The position numbers were made by a program, and so were the translations under genes. DNA of 64,000 nucleotides from Petrolisthes cinctipes (taxonomy: Eukaryota; Arthropoda; Malacostraca; Decapoda; Porcellanidae): positions 2,046,001-2,110,000 of the forward strand of contig JAWQEG010000004.1 in the NCBI GenBank assembly GCA_033782935.1. The letters run 5' to 3'. Shown piece by piece: positions 1-12,200 of this stretch; position 1 is the stretch's first letter, and every line of letters begins with the position of its first letter. Under the pieces are notes generated by a model. It worked only from the letters and a program-made list of their open reading frames with translations. It did not search any database and was not told the origin of the DNA.

Positions 1-174
1 GCTGAAAATCGATATTTTAGGTGCCCAAAGTCAATATGTGCATGCATTTTCTCTACCAGTTTATATCTTAAATTCAGGCTCAAAACACCCGAAAATTCGA
101 AATTTTGGGGTCCCAGAAGCGATCTGTACATGCCTACTCCGTGTTAGAATGTTTTCAAAATATAGGCTGAAAAC

Positions 175-350
175 ATGCTAAAAATCGATATTTTAAGTGT
201 CCAAAGTCGATATGTGCATGCATCTTCTGTACCCGTTTATATCTCAAATTCAGGCTCAAAACACCCGAAAATTCGGTATTTTTGGGTCCTAGAAGCGATC
301 TGTACATGCCTACTCCTAGTAAGAGTATTTTCAAAATACAGGCCTAAAAC
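175..350 (+). repeat. Representative full-length 176-bp monomer
   Basis: Used here as the reference unit. Half A occupies roughly the first 87-88 bp (ATCGATATTTTAAGTG, then the TGCATGCA palindrome, then CAAATTCAGGCTCAAAACAC). Half B occupies the rest (CCGAAAATTCGGTATTTTTG, GATCTGTACATGCC, then the dyad GTATTTT-C-AAAATAC at 325-339). The next unit starts at 351. Restriction landmarks seen in most long units are ATCGAT (ClaI), ATGCAT (NsiI) and GCATGC (SphI), so digestion at these sites should give a ladder. Confidence 0.95.
325..339. repeat. Recurrent 15-bp dyad in half B (example)
   Basis: GTATTTT-C-AAAATAC: 7-bp arms around one unpaired base. It recurs in most units of 163 bp or more as GTATTTTCAAAATAC or ATATTTTCAAAATAT (for example 1188-1202), and less often as ATGTTTTCAAAACAT (for example 3983-3997). 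Other units carry one mismatch (ATGTTTTCAAAATAT). It could form a small cruciform or bind a symmetric protein; neither is shown by sequence alone. Confidence 0.8.
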
Positions 351-3300
351 ATACTGAAAATCGATATTTTAGGTGCCCAAAGTCAATATGTGCATGCATG
401 TTCTGTACCCGTTTATATCTCAAATTCAGGCTCAAAACACCCGAAAATTCGATATTTTGGGATCCCAGAAGTGATCTGTACATGCCTACTCCGTGTTAGA
501 GTATTTTCAAAATACAGGGCCAAAACATACAGAAAATCGATATTTTAGGTACCCAAAAGTCGATATGTGCATGAATCTTCTGTACCCGTTTATATCTCAA
601 ATTCAGGCCCCAGACACCCGAAAATTCTATATTTTGGGGTCCCAAAAGAAATCTGTACATGCCTACTCAGATACAGGCCCAAAACATGCTGAAAATCGAT
701 ATTTTAGGTGCCCAAAGTCAATATGTGCATGCATTTTCTCTACCCGTTTATATCTCAAATTCAGGCTCATAACACACGAAAATTCGATATTTTGGGGTCC
801 CAGAAGCGATCTGTACATGCCTACTCCGTGTTAGAATGTTTTCAAAATATAGGCTGAAAACATGCTAAAAATCGATATTTTAATTGTCCAAAGTCGATAT
901 GTGCATGCATCTTCTATACCCGTTTATATCTCAAATTCAGGCTCAAAACACCCGAAAATTCGGTATTTTTGGGTCCTAGAAGCGATCTGTACATGCCTAC
1001 TCCTAGTTAGAGTATTTTCAAAATACAGGCCCAAAACATACTTAAAATCGATATTTTAGGTGCCCAAAGTCAATATGTGCATGCATCTTCAGTACCCGTT
1101 TATATTTCAAATTCAGGCTCAAAACACCCGAATATTCGATATTTTGGGGTCCAAGAAGCGATCTGTACATGCCTACTCAGAACTAGAATATTTTCAAAAT
1201 ATAGGCCCAAAACATGCTAAAAATTGATATTTTAGGTGCCCAAAGTATATATCTCCAATTCAGGCCCAAAACACCCGAAAATTCGATATTTTGGGGTCCC
1301 AGAAGCGATCAGTACATGCCTACTCCGTGTTAGAGTATTTTTAAGATACAGGCCCAAAACATACAGAAAATCGATATTTTAGGTACCCAAAAGTCGATAT
1401 GTGCATGAATCTTCTGTACCCGTTTATATCTCAAACTCAGGCCCCAGACACCCGAAAATTCTATATTTTTGGGTCCCAGAAGCGATCTGTACATGCCTAG
1501 TCAGATACAGGCCCAAAACATGCTGAAAATCGATATTTTAGGTGCCCAAAGTCAATATGTGCATGCATTTTCTCTACCCGTTTATATCTCAAATTCAGGC
1601 TCAAAATGCCCAAAATTCTATATTTTGGGGTCCCAGAAGCGATCTGTACATGCCTACTCAGTGCTAGAATATTTTCAAAATATAGGCCCAAAACATGCTA
1701 AAATCGATATTTCAGGTGAAAAAGTCGATATCTCAAATTCAGGCCTAAAACAACCGAAAATTCGATATTTTGGGGTCCCAGAAGTGATCTGTACATGCCT
1801 ACTCCTTGTTAGAGTATTTTCAAAATACAGGCCCAAAACATACAGGAAATCGATATTTTAGGTGCCCAAAAGTCGATATGTGCATGCATCTTCTGTACCC
1901 GTTTATATCTTAAATTCAGGCTCGAAGCACCCAAAAATTCGATATTTTGGGGTCCCAGAAGCGATCTGTACATGCCTACTCTGATACAGGCCCAAAACAT
2001 GCTGAAAATCGATATTTTAGGTGCCCAAAGTCAATATGTGTATGCATCTTCTGCACCCGTTTATATCCCAAATTCATCTTCAAAGCACCCGAAAATTCGA
2101 TATTTTGGGGTCCCAGAAGCGATCTGTACATGACTACTCAGCGCTAGAATGTTTTCAAAATATAGGCTCAAAACATGCTAAAAATCGATATTTGAATTGT
2201 CCAAAGTCGATATGTGCATGCATCTTCTGTACCCGTTTATATCTCAAATTCAGGCTCAAAACACCCGAAAATTCGGTAATTTAGGGTCCTAGAAGCGATC
2301 TGTACATGCCTTCTCCTAGTTAGAATGTTTTCAAGATACAGACCCAAAACATGCTATAAATCGATATTTTAGGTGCCCAAAGTCGATATCTCAAATTCAG
2401 GCTCAAAACACCCGAAAATTCGATATTTTGGGGTCACAGAAGCGATCTGTACATGCCTACTCAGTGCTAGAATGTTTTTAAAACATAGGCTCAAAACATG
2501 CTAAAAATCGATATTTTAAGTGTCTAAAGTCGATATGTGCATGCATCTTCTGTACCTGTTTATATCTCAAATTCAGGCTCAAAATACCCGAAAAGTCGAT
2601 ATTTTGGGGTCCCAGAAGTGATCTGTACATGCCTACTTAGTGCTAGAATATTTTCAAAATATAGGCCCAAAACATGCTAAAAATCGATATTTTAGGTGCC
2701 CAAAGTCGATATCTCAAATTCAGGCCAAAAACACCCGAAAATTCGATATTTTGGGGTCCCAGAAGCGAACTACACATGCCTACTCCGTGTTAGAATATTT
2801 TTAAAATATAGGCTCAAAACATGCTAAAAATCGATATTTTAAGTGTCCAAAGTCGATATGTTCATGAATCTTCTGTACCCGTTTATATCTCAAATTCAGG
2901 CTCAAAATACCCGAAAATTTGGTATTTTTGGGTCCTGGAAGCGATCTGTACCTGCCTACTCCTAGTTAGAGTATTTTCAAAATACAGGCCCAAAACATGC
3001 TGAAAATCGATATTTTAGGTGCCCAAAGTCAATATGTGCATGCATCTTCTGTACCCGTTTATATCTGAAATTCAGGCTCAAAACACCCGAAAATTCGATA
3101 TTTTGGGGTCCCAGAAGCGATCAGTACATGCCTACTCCGTGTTAGAGTATTTTCAAAATACAGGCCCAAAACATACAGAAAATCGATATTTTAGGTACCC
3201 AAAAGTCGATATATGCATGCATCTTCTGTACCCGTTTATATCTCAAATTCAGGCCCCAGACACCCGAAAATTCGATTTTTTGGGGTACCAGAAGCGATCT

Positions 3301-3409
3301 GTACATGCCTACTCAGATACAGGCCCAAAACATGCTGAAAATCGATATTTTAGGTGCCCAAAGTCAATACGTGTATGCATCTTCTGCACTCGTTTATATC
3401 TCAAATTCA

Positions 3410-4769
3410 GGCTCAAAACACCCGAAAATTCGATATTTTTGGTTCCCAGAAGCGATCTGTACATACCTACTCAGTGCTAGAATGTTTTCAAAATATAGGC
3501 TCAAAACATGCTAAAAATCGATATTTTAAGTGTCCAAACTCGATATGTGCATGCATCTTCTGTACCCGTTTATATCTCAAATTCAGGCTCAAAACACACG
3601 AAAATTCGATATTTTGGGGTCCCAGAAGCGATCTGTACATGCCTACTGAGTGCTAGAATATTTTCAAAATATAGGCCCAAAACATGCTAAAAATCGATAT
3701 TTTAGGTGCCCAAAGTCGATATCTCAAATTCAGGCCCAAAACACCCAAAAATTCGATATTTTCGGGTCCCAGAATCGATCTGTACATGCCTACTACGTGT
3801 AAGAGTACTTTCAATATACAGGCCCAAAACATACTGAAAATCAAATCTTTAAGGTGCCCAAAAGTCGATATGTGGATGCATCTTCTGTACCCGTTTATAT
3901 CTCAAATTCAGTCTCCAAACACCCGAAAATTCGATATTTTTGGGTCCCAGAAGCGATCTGTACATGCCTACTCAGTGCTAGAATGTTTTCAAAACATAGG
4001 CTCAAAACATGCTAAAAATCGAAATTTTAAGTGTCCAAAGTCGATGATATGTGCATACATCTTCTGTACCAGTTTATATCTTAAATTCAGGCTCCAAACA
4101 CCCGAAAATTCGATATTTTTGGTTCCCAGATGCGATCTGTACATACCTACTCAGTGCTAGAATGTTTTCAAAATATAGGCTCAAAACATGCTAAAAATCG
4201 ATATTTTAAGTGTCCAAACTCGATATGTGCATGCATCTTCTGTACCCGTTTATATCTCAAATTCAGGCTCAAAACACACGAAAATTCGATATTTTGGGGT
4301 CCCAGAAGCGATCTGTACATGCCTACTGAGTGCTAGAATATTTTCAAAATATAGGCCCAAAACATGCTAAAAATCGATATTTTAGGTGCCCAAAGTCGAT
4401 ATCTCAAATTCAGGCCCAAAACACCCAAAAATTCGATATTTTCGGGTCCCAGAAGCGATCTGTACATGCCTACTCCGTGTAAGAGTATTTTCAATATACA
4501 GGCCCAAAACATACTGAAAATCAAATCTTTAAGGTGCCCAAAAGTCGATATGTGGATGCATCTTCTGTACCCGTTTATATCTCAAATTCAGGCTCCAAAC
4601 ACCCGAAAATTCGATATTTTGGGGTCCCAGAAGCGATCTGTACATGCCTACTCAGTGCTAGAATGTTTTCAAAACATAGGCTCAAAACATGCTAAAAATC
4701 GAAATTTTAAGTGTCCAAAGTCGATGATATGTGCATACATCTTCTGTACCAGTTTATATCTTAAATTTA
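3410..4769 (+). repeat. Tandem duplication of a 680-bp, 4-monomer block
   Basis: Sequence from about 3410 to 4089 is repeated at about 4090-4769. Landmarks at 3508 and 3684 recur at 4188 and 4364, an offset of 680. Both copies share rare markers: CATACTGAAAATCAAATCTT, and a 3-bp insertion giving TCGATGATATG (near 4044 and 4724). Only a few substitutions separate the copies, for example GAATCGATC against GAAGCGATC and TACTTTC against TATTTTC in the third unit. Upstream of 3410 and downstream of 4769 the similarity returns to the array background. Confidence 0.88.
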
Positions 4770-5530
4770 GGCTCAAAACACCCGAAAATTCGATATTTTG
4801 GGGTCCCAGAAGTGATCTGTACATGCCTACTTAGTGCTAGAATATTTTCAAAATATAGGCCCAAAACATGCTAAAAATCGATTATTTAGGTGCCCAAAGT
4901 CGATATCTCAAATTCAGGACCAAAACACCCGAAAATTCGATATTTTGGGGTCCCAGAAGCGAACTGTACATGCCTACTCAGTGTTAGAGTATTTTCAAAG
5001 TACAGGCCCAAAACATACTGAAAATCGATCTATTAAGTGTCCGAAGTCGATATGTGCATGCATCATCTGTTCCCGTATATATCTGAAATTCAGGCCCAAA
5101 ACACCCGAAAATTCGATATTTTGGGGTCCCAGAAGCGATCTGTATGTGCCTACTCCGTGTTAGATTATTTTCAAAATACAGGCCCAAAACATACAAAAAA
5201 TCGATATTTTAGGTGCCTAAAAGTCGATATGTGCATGTATCTTCTTAACCCGTTTATATCTCAAATTCAGGCTCCAAACACCCGAAAATTCGATATTTTG
5301 GGATCCCAGAAGCGATCTGTACATGCCTACTCAGATACAGGCCCAAAACATGCTGAAAATCGATATTTTAGGTGCCCAAAGTCAATATGTGTATGCATCT
5401 TCTGCACCCTTTTAAATCCCAAATTCAACCTCAAAACACCCGAAAATTCGATATTTTTGGGTCCCAGGAGCGATCTGTATATGCCTACTCAGTGCTAGAT
5501 TGTTTTTAAAATATAGGCTCAAAACATGCT
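4750..5530 (+). repeat. Multi-monomer block with a diverged copy at 14503-15283
   Basis: Landmarks at 4834, 4984, 5196 and 5498 have partners at 14587, 14737, 14949 and 15251, all offset by 9753. The block includes a 147-bp unit, a TTTCAAAGTACA variant of the dyad region, a CATCATCTG variant of half A, a 158-bp unit, and a GTTTAAATCCCAAATTC unit (the first copy has CTTTTAAATCCC). A third partial relative lies at about 9880-10250 (offset 5049 from the first copy, 4704 to the later one). Divergence between copies is clearly greater than in the 41-51 kb region, so this is an older duplication. Confidence 0.75.
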
Positions 5531-8269
5531 AAAAATCGATATTTTAGGTGCCCAAAAGTCGATATGTGCATGTATCTTCTGTACCCGTTTATATCTCAAT
5601 TTCTGGCTCAAAACACCTGAAAATTCGATATTTTGGGATCCCAGAAGCGATCTGTACATGCCTACTCAGTGCTAGAATATTTTCAAAATATAGGCCCAAA
5701 ACATGCTTAAAATCGATATTTTAGGTGCCCAAAGTCGATATCTCATATTCAGGCCCATAACACCCAAAAATTCGATATTTTGGGGTCCCAGAAGCGATCT
5801 GTACATGCCTACTCCGTGTTAGAGTATTTTCAAAATACAGGCCCAAAACATACAGAAAATCGATATTTTAGGTGTCCAAAGTCGATATGTGCATGCATCT
5901 TCTGTAACCGTTTATATCTCAAATTCAGGCTCAAAACACCGGAAAATTCGGTATTTGTGGGTCCTAGAAGCGATCTGTACATGCCTACTCCTAGTTAGAA
6001 TGTTTTCAAGATACAAACCCAAAACATCCTCAAAATCAATATTTTAGGTGCCCAAAAGTCGATATGTACATGCATCTTCTGTACCCGTTTATATCTCAAA
6101 TTCAGGCTCAAAACACCCGAAAATTCGATATTTTGGGGTCCCAGAAGCGATCTGTACCTGCCCACTCAGGGCTAGAATATTTTTAAAATATAGGCTCAAA
6201 ACATGCTAAAAATCGATATTTTAGGTGTCCAAAGGCTATATGTGCATGCATCTTCTGTACCCGTTTATATCTCAAATTCAGGCTCAAAACACCCGAAAAT
6301 TCGGTATTTTTGGGTCCTAGAAGCGATCTGTACTTGACTACTCCTAGTTAGAATGTTTTCAAGATACAAACCCAAAACATGCTCAAAATCGATAATTTAG
6401 GTGCCCAAAAGTCGATATGTGCATGGATCTTCTGTACCTGTTTATATCTCAAATTCAGGCTCAAAACACCCGAAAATTCGATATTTTGGGGTCACAGAAG
6501 TGACCTGTACATGCCTACTTAGTGCTAGAATATTTTCAAAATATAGGCCCAAAACATGCAAAAAATCAATATTTTAGGTGCCCAAAGTCGGTATTTCAAA
6601 TTCAGGCCCAAAAAACCGAAAATTCGATATTTTGGGGTCCCAGAGGCGGACTGTACATGCCTACTCCGTGTTTGAGTATTTTCAAAGTACAGGCCCAAAA
6701 CATACTGAAAATCAAACTTTTAGGTGCCCAAAAGTCGATATGTGCATGCATCCTCTGTACCCGTATATATCTCAAATTCAGGCTCAAAACACCCAAAAAT
6801 TCGATATTTTGGGGTCTCAGAAGCTATCTGTACTTGCCTACTCCGTATTAGAGTATTTTCAAAATACAGGCGCAAACATGCTGAAAATCGATATTTTAGG
6901 TGACCAAAGTCGATATGTGCATGCATCTTCTGTACCCGTTTATATCTCAAATTCAGGCTTAAAACACCCGAAAATTCGATATTTTAGGGTCTAAGAAGTG
7001 ATCTGTACATGCCTACTTAGTGCTAGAATATTTTCAAAATATAGGCCCAAATCATGCTAAAAATCGATATTTTAGGTGCATAAAGTCGATATCTCAAGTT
7101 CAGGCCAAAACACCTGAAAATTCGATATTTTGGGGTCCCAGAAGCAAACTGTACATGCCTACTACGTGTTAGAGTATTTTAAATATACAGGCCGAAAACA
7201 TACTGAAAATCGAATCTTTAAGGTGACCAAAAGTCGATATGTGGATGCATCTTCTGTACCCGTTTATATCTCAAATTCAGGCTCCAAACACCCGAAAATT
7301 CGATATTTTGGGGTCCCAGAAGCGATCTGTACTTGCCTACTCCGTGTTAGAGTATTTTCAAAATACAGGCCCAAAACATGCTGAAAATCGATATTTTAGG
7401 TGACCAAAGTCAATATGTGGATGCATCTTCTGCACCCGTTTATATCCCAAATTCAACCTCATATTACCCGAAAATTCGATATTTTTGGGTCCCAGAAGCG
7501 ATCTGTACATGTCTACTCAGTGATAGAATTTTTTCAAAACATAGGCTCAAAACATGCTAAAAATCGATATATTAAGTGTCCAAAGTCGATATGTGCATGC
7601 ATCTTCTGTACCAGTTTATATCTCAAATTCAGGCTCAAAACACCCGAAAATTAGATATTTTGGGGTCCCAGAAGTGATCTGTACAGGCCTACTTAGTGCT
7701 AGAATATTTTCAAAATATAGGCCCAAAACATGCTAAAAATCGATTATTTAGGTGCCCAAAGTCGATATCTCAAATTCAGGCCCAAAACACCCGAAAATTC
7801 GATATTTTGGTGTCCCAGAAGCAAACTGTACATGCCTACTTCATGTTAGAGTATTTTCAAAATACAGGCCCAAAACATACTGAAAATCGATCTTTTAGGT
7901 GCCCAAAAGTCGATATGTGCATGCATCTTCTGTAACCGTTTATATCTCAAATTCAGGCTCCAAACACCCGAAAATTAAAAATTTTGGGGTCCCAGAAGCA
8001 ATCTGTACTTGCCTACTCAGATACAGGCCCAAAACATGCTAAAAATCGTTATTTTTGGTGCCCAAAGTCAATATGTGTATGCATCTTCTGCACCCGTTTA
8101 AATCCCAAATTCAACCTCAAAATACCCGAAAAATCGATATTTTTGGGTCCCAGAAGCGATCTGTATATGCCTACTCAGTGCTAGATTGTTTTTAAAATAT
8201 AGGCTCAAAACATGCTAAAAATCGATATTTTAGGTGTCCAAAGTCGATATGTGCATGCATCTTCTGTAC

Positions 8270-9200
8270 CAGTTTATATCTCAAATTCAGGCTCAAAACA
8301 CCCGAAAATTCGGTATTTTTGGGTTCTAGAAGCGATCTGTACATACCTACTCCTAGTTATAATGTTTTCAAGAGACACACCCAAAACATGCTCAAAATTA
8401 ATATTTTTGGTGACCCAAAAGTCGATATGTGCATGCATCTTCAGTATCTGTTTATATCTCAAATTCAGGCTCAAAACACCCGAAAATTTGATATTTTTGC
8501 GTCCCAGAAGCGATCTGTACATGCCTACTCCGTGTTAGAGTATTTTCAAAATACCGGCCCAAAACATGCTGAAAATCGATATTTTAGGTGCCCAACTCAA
8601 TATGTGCATGCATATTCTGTTCCCGTTTATATCACAATTTCTGGCTCAAAATACCTGAAAATTCGATATTTTGGGATCCCAGAAGCGATCTGTACATGCC
8701 TACTCAGTGCTAGAATATTTTCAAAATACAGGCCCAAAACATGCTTAAAATCGATATTTTAGGTGCCCAAAGTCGATATCTCACATTCAGGCCCAAAACA
8801 CCCAAAAATTCGATATTTTTGGGTACCAGAAGCGATCTGTACATGCCTACTCAGTGCTAGAATGTTTTCAAAATATAGGCCCAAAACATACAGAAAATCG
8901 ATATTTTAGGTGTCCAAAGTCGATATGTGCATGCATCTTCTGTAACCGTTTATATCTCAAATTCAGGCTCAAAACACCCGAAAATTTGGTATTTGTGGGT
9001 CCTAGAAGCGATCTGTACATGCCTACTCCTAGTTAGAATGTTTTCAAGATACAAACCCAAAACATCCTCAAAATCAATATTTTAGGTGCCCAAAAGTCGA
9101 TATGTGCATGCATCTTCTGTACCCGTTTATATCTCAAATTCAGGCTCAAAACACCCGAAAATTCGATATTTTGGGGTCCCAGAAGCGATCTGTACCTGCC
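8270..9200 (+). repeat. Multi-monomer block with relatives at 10955, 17010 and 18365
   Basis: A run of units carrying GATACACACCCAAAACATGC, GATATTTTTGCGTCCC, GTGCCCAACTCAATATG and ATCTCAATTTCTGGCTC is found here and again at 10955-11480, 17010-17990 and 18365-19295. Offsets between landmark sites are 2685 (8274 to 10959), 8743 (8274 to 17017) and 10095 (8274 to 18369). The shared rare variants show common descent of the whole block, not parallel mutation. Confidence 0.8.
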
Positions 9201-12200
9201 CACTCATGGCTAGAATATTTTTAAAATATAGGCCCAAAACATGCTAAAAATCGATAATTTAGGTGCCCAAAGTCGATATCTCAAATTCAGGCCCAAAACA
9301 CCCGAAAATTCGATATTTTGGGGTCCCAGAAGCGAACTGTACATGCCTACTCAGTGTTAGAGTATTTTCAAAATACAGGCCCAAAACATACTGAAAATCG
9401 ATCTTTTAGGTGTCCAAAAGTCGATATGTGCATACATCTTCTGTACCCGTTTATATCTCAAATTCAGGCTCCAAACACCTGAAAATTCGATTTTTTGGGG
9501 TCCCAGAAGCCATCTGTACTTGCCTACTCCGTGTTAAAGTATTTTCAAAATACAGGCCCAAAACATGCTGAAAATCGATATTTTAGGTGCCCAAAGTCAA
9601 TACGTGTATGCATCTTCTGCACTCGTTTATGTCTCAAATTCAGGCTCCAAACACCCGAAAATTCGATATTTTGTGGTCCCAGAAGCGATCTGTACATGCT
9701 TACTCAATGCATGAATGTTTTCAAAACATAGGCTCAAAACATGATAAAAATCGATATTTTAAGTGTCCAAAGTCGATATGTGCATACATCTTCTGTACCA
9801 GTTTATATCTTAAATTCAGGCTCAAAACACCCGAAAATTCGATATTTTGGGGTCCCAGAAGTGATCTGTACATGCATACTTAGTGCTAGAATATTTTCAA
9901 AATATAGGCCCAAAAAATGCTAAAAATCGATTATTTAGGTGCCCAAAGTCGATATCTCAAATTCAGTCCCAAAACACCCGAAAATTCGATATTTTGGGGT
10001 CCCAGAAGCGAACTGTACATGCCTACTCAGTGTTAGAGTAATTTTAAAGTACACGCCCAAAACATACTGAAAATCGATCTTTTAAGTGTCCAAAGTCGAT
10101 ATGTGCATGCATCATCTGTACCCGTATATATCTCAAATTCAGGCCCAAAACACCCGAAAATTCGATATTTTGGGGTCCCAGAAGCGATCTGTACATGCCT
10201 ACTCCGTGTTAGAGTATTTTCAAAATACAGGCCCAAAACATACAAAAAATCGATATTTTAGGTGACCAAAGTCGATATGTGAATGCATCTTCTGTACCCG
10301 TTTATATCTCAAATTCAGGCTTAAAACACCCGAAAATTCGATATTTTAGGGTCCCAGAAGTGATCTGTACATACCTACTTAGTGCTAGTATATTTTAAAA
10401 ATATAGGCCCAAAACATGCTAAAAATCGATATTTTAGGTGACCAAAGTCGATATCTCAAGTTCAGGCCAAAACACCCGAAAATTCGATATTTTGGGGTCC
10501 CAGAAGGGAACTGTACATGCCTACTCCTTGTTTGAGTATTTTCAAAGTACAGGCCCAAAACATACTGAAAATCAAACTTTTAGGTGCCCAAAAGTCGATA
10601 TGTGCATGCATCTTCTGTACCCGTTTATATCTCAAATTCAGGCTTCAAACACCCGAAAATTAAATATTTTGGGGTCCCAGAAGCAATCTCTACATGCCTA
10701 CTCAGATACAGGCCCAAAACATGCTGAAAATCGATATTTTAGGTGCCCAAAGTCAATATGTGTATGCATCTTCTGCACTCGTTTATATCTCAAATTTAAC
10801 CTCAAAATACCCGAAAATTCGATATTTTAAGGTCCCAGAAGCGATCTGTACATGCCTACTCAGTGCTAGAATGTTTTCAAAATATAGGCTCAAAACATGC
10901 TATAAATCGATATTTTAAGTGTCCAAAGTCGATATGTGCAGGCATCTTCTGTGCCGGTCTATATCTCAAATTCAGGCTCAAAACACCCGAAAATTCGGTA
11001 TTTTTGGGTTCTAGAAGCGATCTGTACATGCCTACTCCTAGTTATAATGTTTTCATGATACACACCCAAAACATGCTCAAAATTGATATTTTTGGTGACC
11101 CAAAAGTCGATATGTGCATGCATCTTCAGTACCTGTTTATATCTCAAATTCGGGCTCAAAACACCCGAAAATTTGATATTTTTGCGTCCCAGAAGCGATC
11201 TGTACATGCCTACTCCGTGTTAGAGTATTTTCAAAATACTGGCCCAAAACATGCTGAAAATCGATATTTTAGGTACCCAACTCAATATGTGCATGCATAT
11301 TCTGTTCCCGTTTATATCTCAATTTCTGACTCAAAACACCTGAAAAATCGATATTTTGCGATCCCAGAAGCGATCTGTACATGCCTACTCAGTGCTAGAA
11401 TATTTTCAAAATATAGGCCCAAAACATGCTTAAAATCGATATTTTAGGTGCCCAAAGTCGATATCTCACATTCAGGCCCAAAACACCCGAAAATTCGATA
11501 TTTTGGGGTCCCAGAAGCGATCTGTACATGCCTACTCCGTGTTAGAGTATTTTCAAAATACAGGCCCAAAACATACAGAAAATCGAAATTTTAGGTGTCC
11601 AAAGTCGATATGTGCATGCATCATCTGTTCCCGTATATATCTGAAATTCAGGCCCAAAACACCCGAAAATTCGATATTTTGGGGTCCCAGAAGCGATCTG
11701 TATGTGCCTACTCCGTTTTAGATTATTTTCAAAATACAGGCCCAAAACATACAAAAAATCGATATTTTAGGTGCCCAAAAGTCGATATGTGCATGCATCT
11801 TCTTAAAACGTTTATATCTCAAATTCAGGCTCCAAACACCCGAAAATTCGATATTTTGGGATCCCAGAAACGATCTGTACATGCGTACTCAGATACAGGC
11901 CCAAAACATGTTGAAAATCGATAATTTAGGTGCCCAAAGTCAATATGTGAATGCATCTTCTGCACCCTTTTAAATCCCAAATTCAACCTCAAAACACCCG
12001 AAAATTCGATATTTTTCGGTCCCAGGAGCAATCTGTATATGCCTACTCAGTGCTAGATTGTTTTTAAAATATAGGCTCAAAACATGCTAAAAATCGATAT
12101 TTTAGGTGTCCAAAGGCTATATGTGCATGCATCTTCTGTATCCGTTTATATCTCAAATTCAGGCTCAAAACACCCGAAAATTCGGTATTTTTGGGACCTA

